A stretch of DNA of 64,000 bases, taken from the NCBI RefSeq assembly GCF_036226885.1, contig NZ_CP109027.1, positions 930,001 through 994,000 on the forward strand, read 5' to 3'. Numbering within the stretch: the first letter of the stretch is position 1; the number at the start of each line of letters is the position of its first letter. The translations under genes were made by a program, and so were the position numbers. Below are positions 62,799-64,000 of the stretch, one piece after another. The notes beneath the pieces are model-generated. The model was not told where the DNA came from and did no database searches. It worked only from the letters and a program-made list of their open reading frames with translations. Source of the DNA: Streptomyces sp. NBC_00663. Its GTDB lineage: Bacteria; Actinomycetota; Actinomycetes; Streptomycetales; Streptomycetaceae.

Positions 62799-64000
62799 TT
62801 GCTGCCGGCACACCGGCTGATGACGGCCTACATCATCGCGGTCGCCGTCGCCACCATCGTCTATCTGACGGTCCCCAGCGCGCGCACGCCGGTGTGGGCC
62901 GTCATCGGACTCAGCGGTGTCGCCGCCGTACTCATCGGTAGCCGGCTGCACCGTCCCGCGCACCGCTGGCCCTGGTGGGTGCTCGCCGCCGGTCTGCTGA
63001 CCTTCACCGCGGGCGACACGTACTACAACGTGCTGGAGGACTACTTCGACGCCTCCAACCCGTTCCCCTCCCCCGCGGACGCCTGCTATCTCGCCACCTA
63101 TCCGCTCTTCGCGATCGGCCTGTCCGGGCTGGTCCGCTACCGGTGGTCGGGGCACGACCTGCCGAGTCTGCTGGACGCCCTGATCCTGACCAGCGGGCTC
63201 GCGCTGCCGGTGTGGGTGTACCTGGTGCAGCCGCTCACCGAGGTGGACGGGCTGACCTGGCAGCAGCGGGCGATCAGCGTCGCCTACCCCCTCGGTGACG
63301 TGCTCGTCCTCGCCCTGCTGGCCCGGCTGCTGACACCGAGCCCGGTCGACGGCCACAACCGGTCGGTGCAGCTGCTGGTCGTCGGCACCGCCACGCTGCT
63401 CGGCTTCGACATCGCGTACGGCTTCCTCCAGCTCAACGCGATGTGGGAGACCGGCACCCTGCTGGACACCGGGTGGATCGTCTTCTACACGGCGTGGGGT
63501 CTGGCCGCGCTGCATCCCTCGATGGTGAAGCTGACCTCGGCCGTCCCGCAGAAGGTGTCCCTGCTCCCCCGGCCGCGCCGCCTGATCCTGCTGGCCGTGG
63601 CCACGCTCATCGCGCCGGGCATCCTGCTCTACGAAGGGCTGAGCGGCTCGCCCCACCACGCCGCCGTCATCGCCGCCTTCTCCAGCGTGCTGTTCCTGCT
63701 GGTCATCCTGCGTCTCGCGGGCATCGTCGTGGTCCACCGCAAGGCGGTGGTCCGCGAGCTGGCACTGCGCCGGGCAGGGGCCTCGCTGGTCTCCGCGGTC
63801 CGGCAGGAGGAGGTCGCCCGGTCCTGCGAGACGGCCGTCGACACCCTGCTCGGCCCCGCGGTCCGGCACCGCACCCTGCTGCTGCCGGCCGAGCGGGCCA
63901 CGGAGTTCGTCCCCGGGGGCAGCCGCATGGTGCCCCGCGGCGAGCTCGGCCCCGACATCGCCACCGGCCTGGCGGGCCTGCCCGCCGTCCTCGCCTGCCC
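62799..64000 (+). CDS. Polytopic membrane sensor, N-terminal part (runs off the window)
   Basis: About 400 residues are visible and the frame is still open at the end. Eight to ten hydrophobic segments span residues ~8-310 (YIIAVAVATIVYLTV, WVLAAGLLTFTAGDTYYN, SVQLLVVGTATLLGFDIAYGFLQL, LILLAVATLIAPGILLYEG, AAVIAAFSSVLFLLVILRLAGIVVVH), followed by a coiled linker (KAVVRELALRRAGASLVSAV) and the start of a cytosolic region. In actinomycetes this layout belongs to GGDEF/EAL diguanylate-cyclase or phosphodiesterase proteins, but the catalytic part is outside. The start is one of two TTG codons (62793 or 62799) after GGGGGAGG; ATG 62820 is in frame. Confidence 0.75.
   Translation, partial: MLPAHRLMTAYIIAVAVATIVYLTVPSARTPVWAVIGLSGVAAVLIGSRLHRPAHRWPWWVLAAGLLTFTAGDTYYNVLEDYFDASNPFPSPADACYLATYPLFAIGLSGLVRYRWSGHDLPSLLDALILTSGLALPVWVYLVQPLTEVDGLTWQQRAISVAYPLGDVLVLALLARLLTPSPVDGHNRSVQLLVVGTATLLGFDIAYGFLQLNAMWETGTLLDTGWIVFYTAWGLAALHPSMVKLTSAVPQKVSLLPRPRRLILLAVATLIAPGILLYEGLSGSPHHAAVIAAFSSVLFLLVILRLAGIVVVHRKAVVRELALRRAGASLVSAVRQEEVARSCETAVDTLLGPAVRHRTLLLPAERATEFVPGGSRMVPRGELGPDIATGLAGLPAVLAC

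Overview
The window reads as chromosome of a high-GC actinomycete, almost certainly a Streptomyces. Coding frames have the G/C-rich third positions of that genus. There is a melC1-melC2 tyrosinase pair, a clpP3-clpP4 operon with PopR-type boxes, a SigB-type sigma factor beside an RsbW-like kinase, a Cys-rich sulfur leader peptide, a LitR-like B12 regulator next to a photolyase, an SPW-repeat protein, and many GTG and TTG starts. There is no rRNA, tRNA, CRISPR array, phage block or intact insertion sequence that I can see. The content is accessory, stress and nutrient-scavenging in character, as in a chromosome arm.

Layout. 1-3.6 kb: 5' part of an aryl-CoA type flavin monooxygenase, tyrosinase with its copper chaperone, an RNase H-like protein and a two-domain VOC protein. 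3.8-6.7 kb: GH51 arabinofuranosidase with a LacI-type operator and its LacI regulator, then a response-regulator remnant. 6.7-12.5 kb: SGNH lipoprotein, VOC protein, clpP3-clpP4 with popR-like regulator, methyltransferase, SigB-like sigma and RsbW-like kinase. 12.7-15.5 kb: polytopic membrane protein, fused remnants of a Ser/Thr kinase and an FHA/ABCG-type ABC transporter, and a small unknown gene. 15.8-23.5 kb: NTF2-like protein, two aldo/keto reductases, LysR, carotenoid oxygenase, DinB, adenosine deaminase, VOC and a flavin-fold protein. 23.5-29.1 kb: phosphoketolase, a decayed flavin-binding gene with a 374-bp tandem duplication, aldehyde dehydrogenase and MarR. 29.2-35.2 kb: a cytosolic UrtA-like protein and the urtABCDE urea transporter behind a GlnR-like box. 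35.2-36.8 kb: an ECF42 sigma with its DGPF partner. 36.9-45.3 kb: an organosulfur scavenging operon (SfnG, DszC-like, SsuE, SfnB, SsuD, hydrolase) behind a Cys leader peptide, with a divergent LysR. 45.3-48.4 kb: small protein, MMPL exporter and MarR. 48.5-54.2 kb: a light/stress block (SDR-DUF2867, photolyase, LitR-like regulator, ECF sigma, SPW protein). 54.2-64 kb: ArsR-SRPBCC fusion, duplicated-repeat secreted protein, phosphotransferase, small P-loop kinase, large secreted protein, GlsB/YeaQ membrane protein, two tandem-GNAT proteins, an epimerase, a deaminase and the start of a membrane sensor.

Regulation is unusually legible here. Operator-like palindromes or repeats sit next to a matching regulator at abfA, clpP3, the AKR/LysR divergence, urtA, the sulfone operon, mmpL and the ArsR fusion. 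Several long hairpins separate convergent genes. The most interesting loci are the sulfur operon with its leader peptide, the ClpP4 subunit lacking its catalytic histidine, the UrtA-like sensor with no export signal, the light-response block with a 28-bp minisatellite in front of the photolyase, and the several broken genes. Assignments rest on reading motifs; no database search was run.
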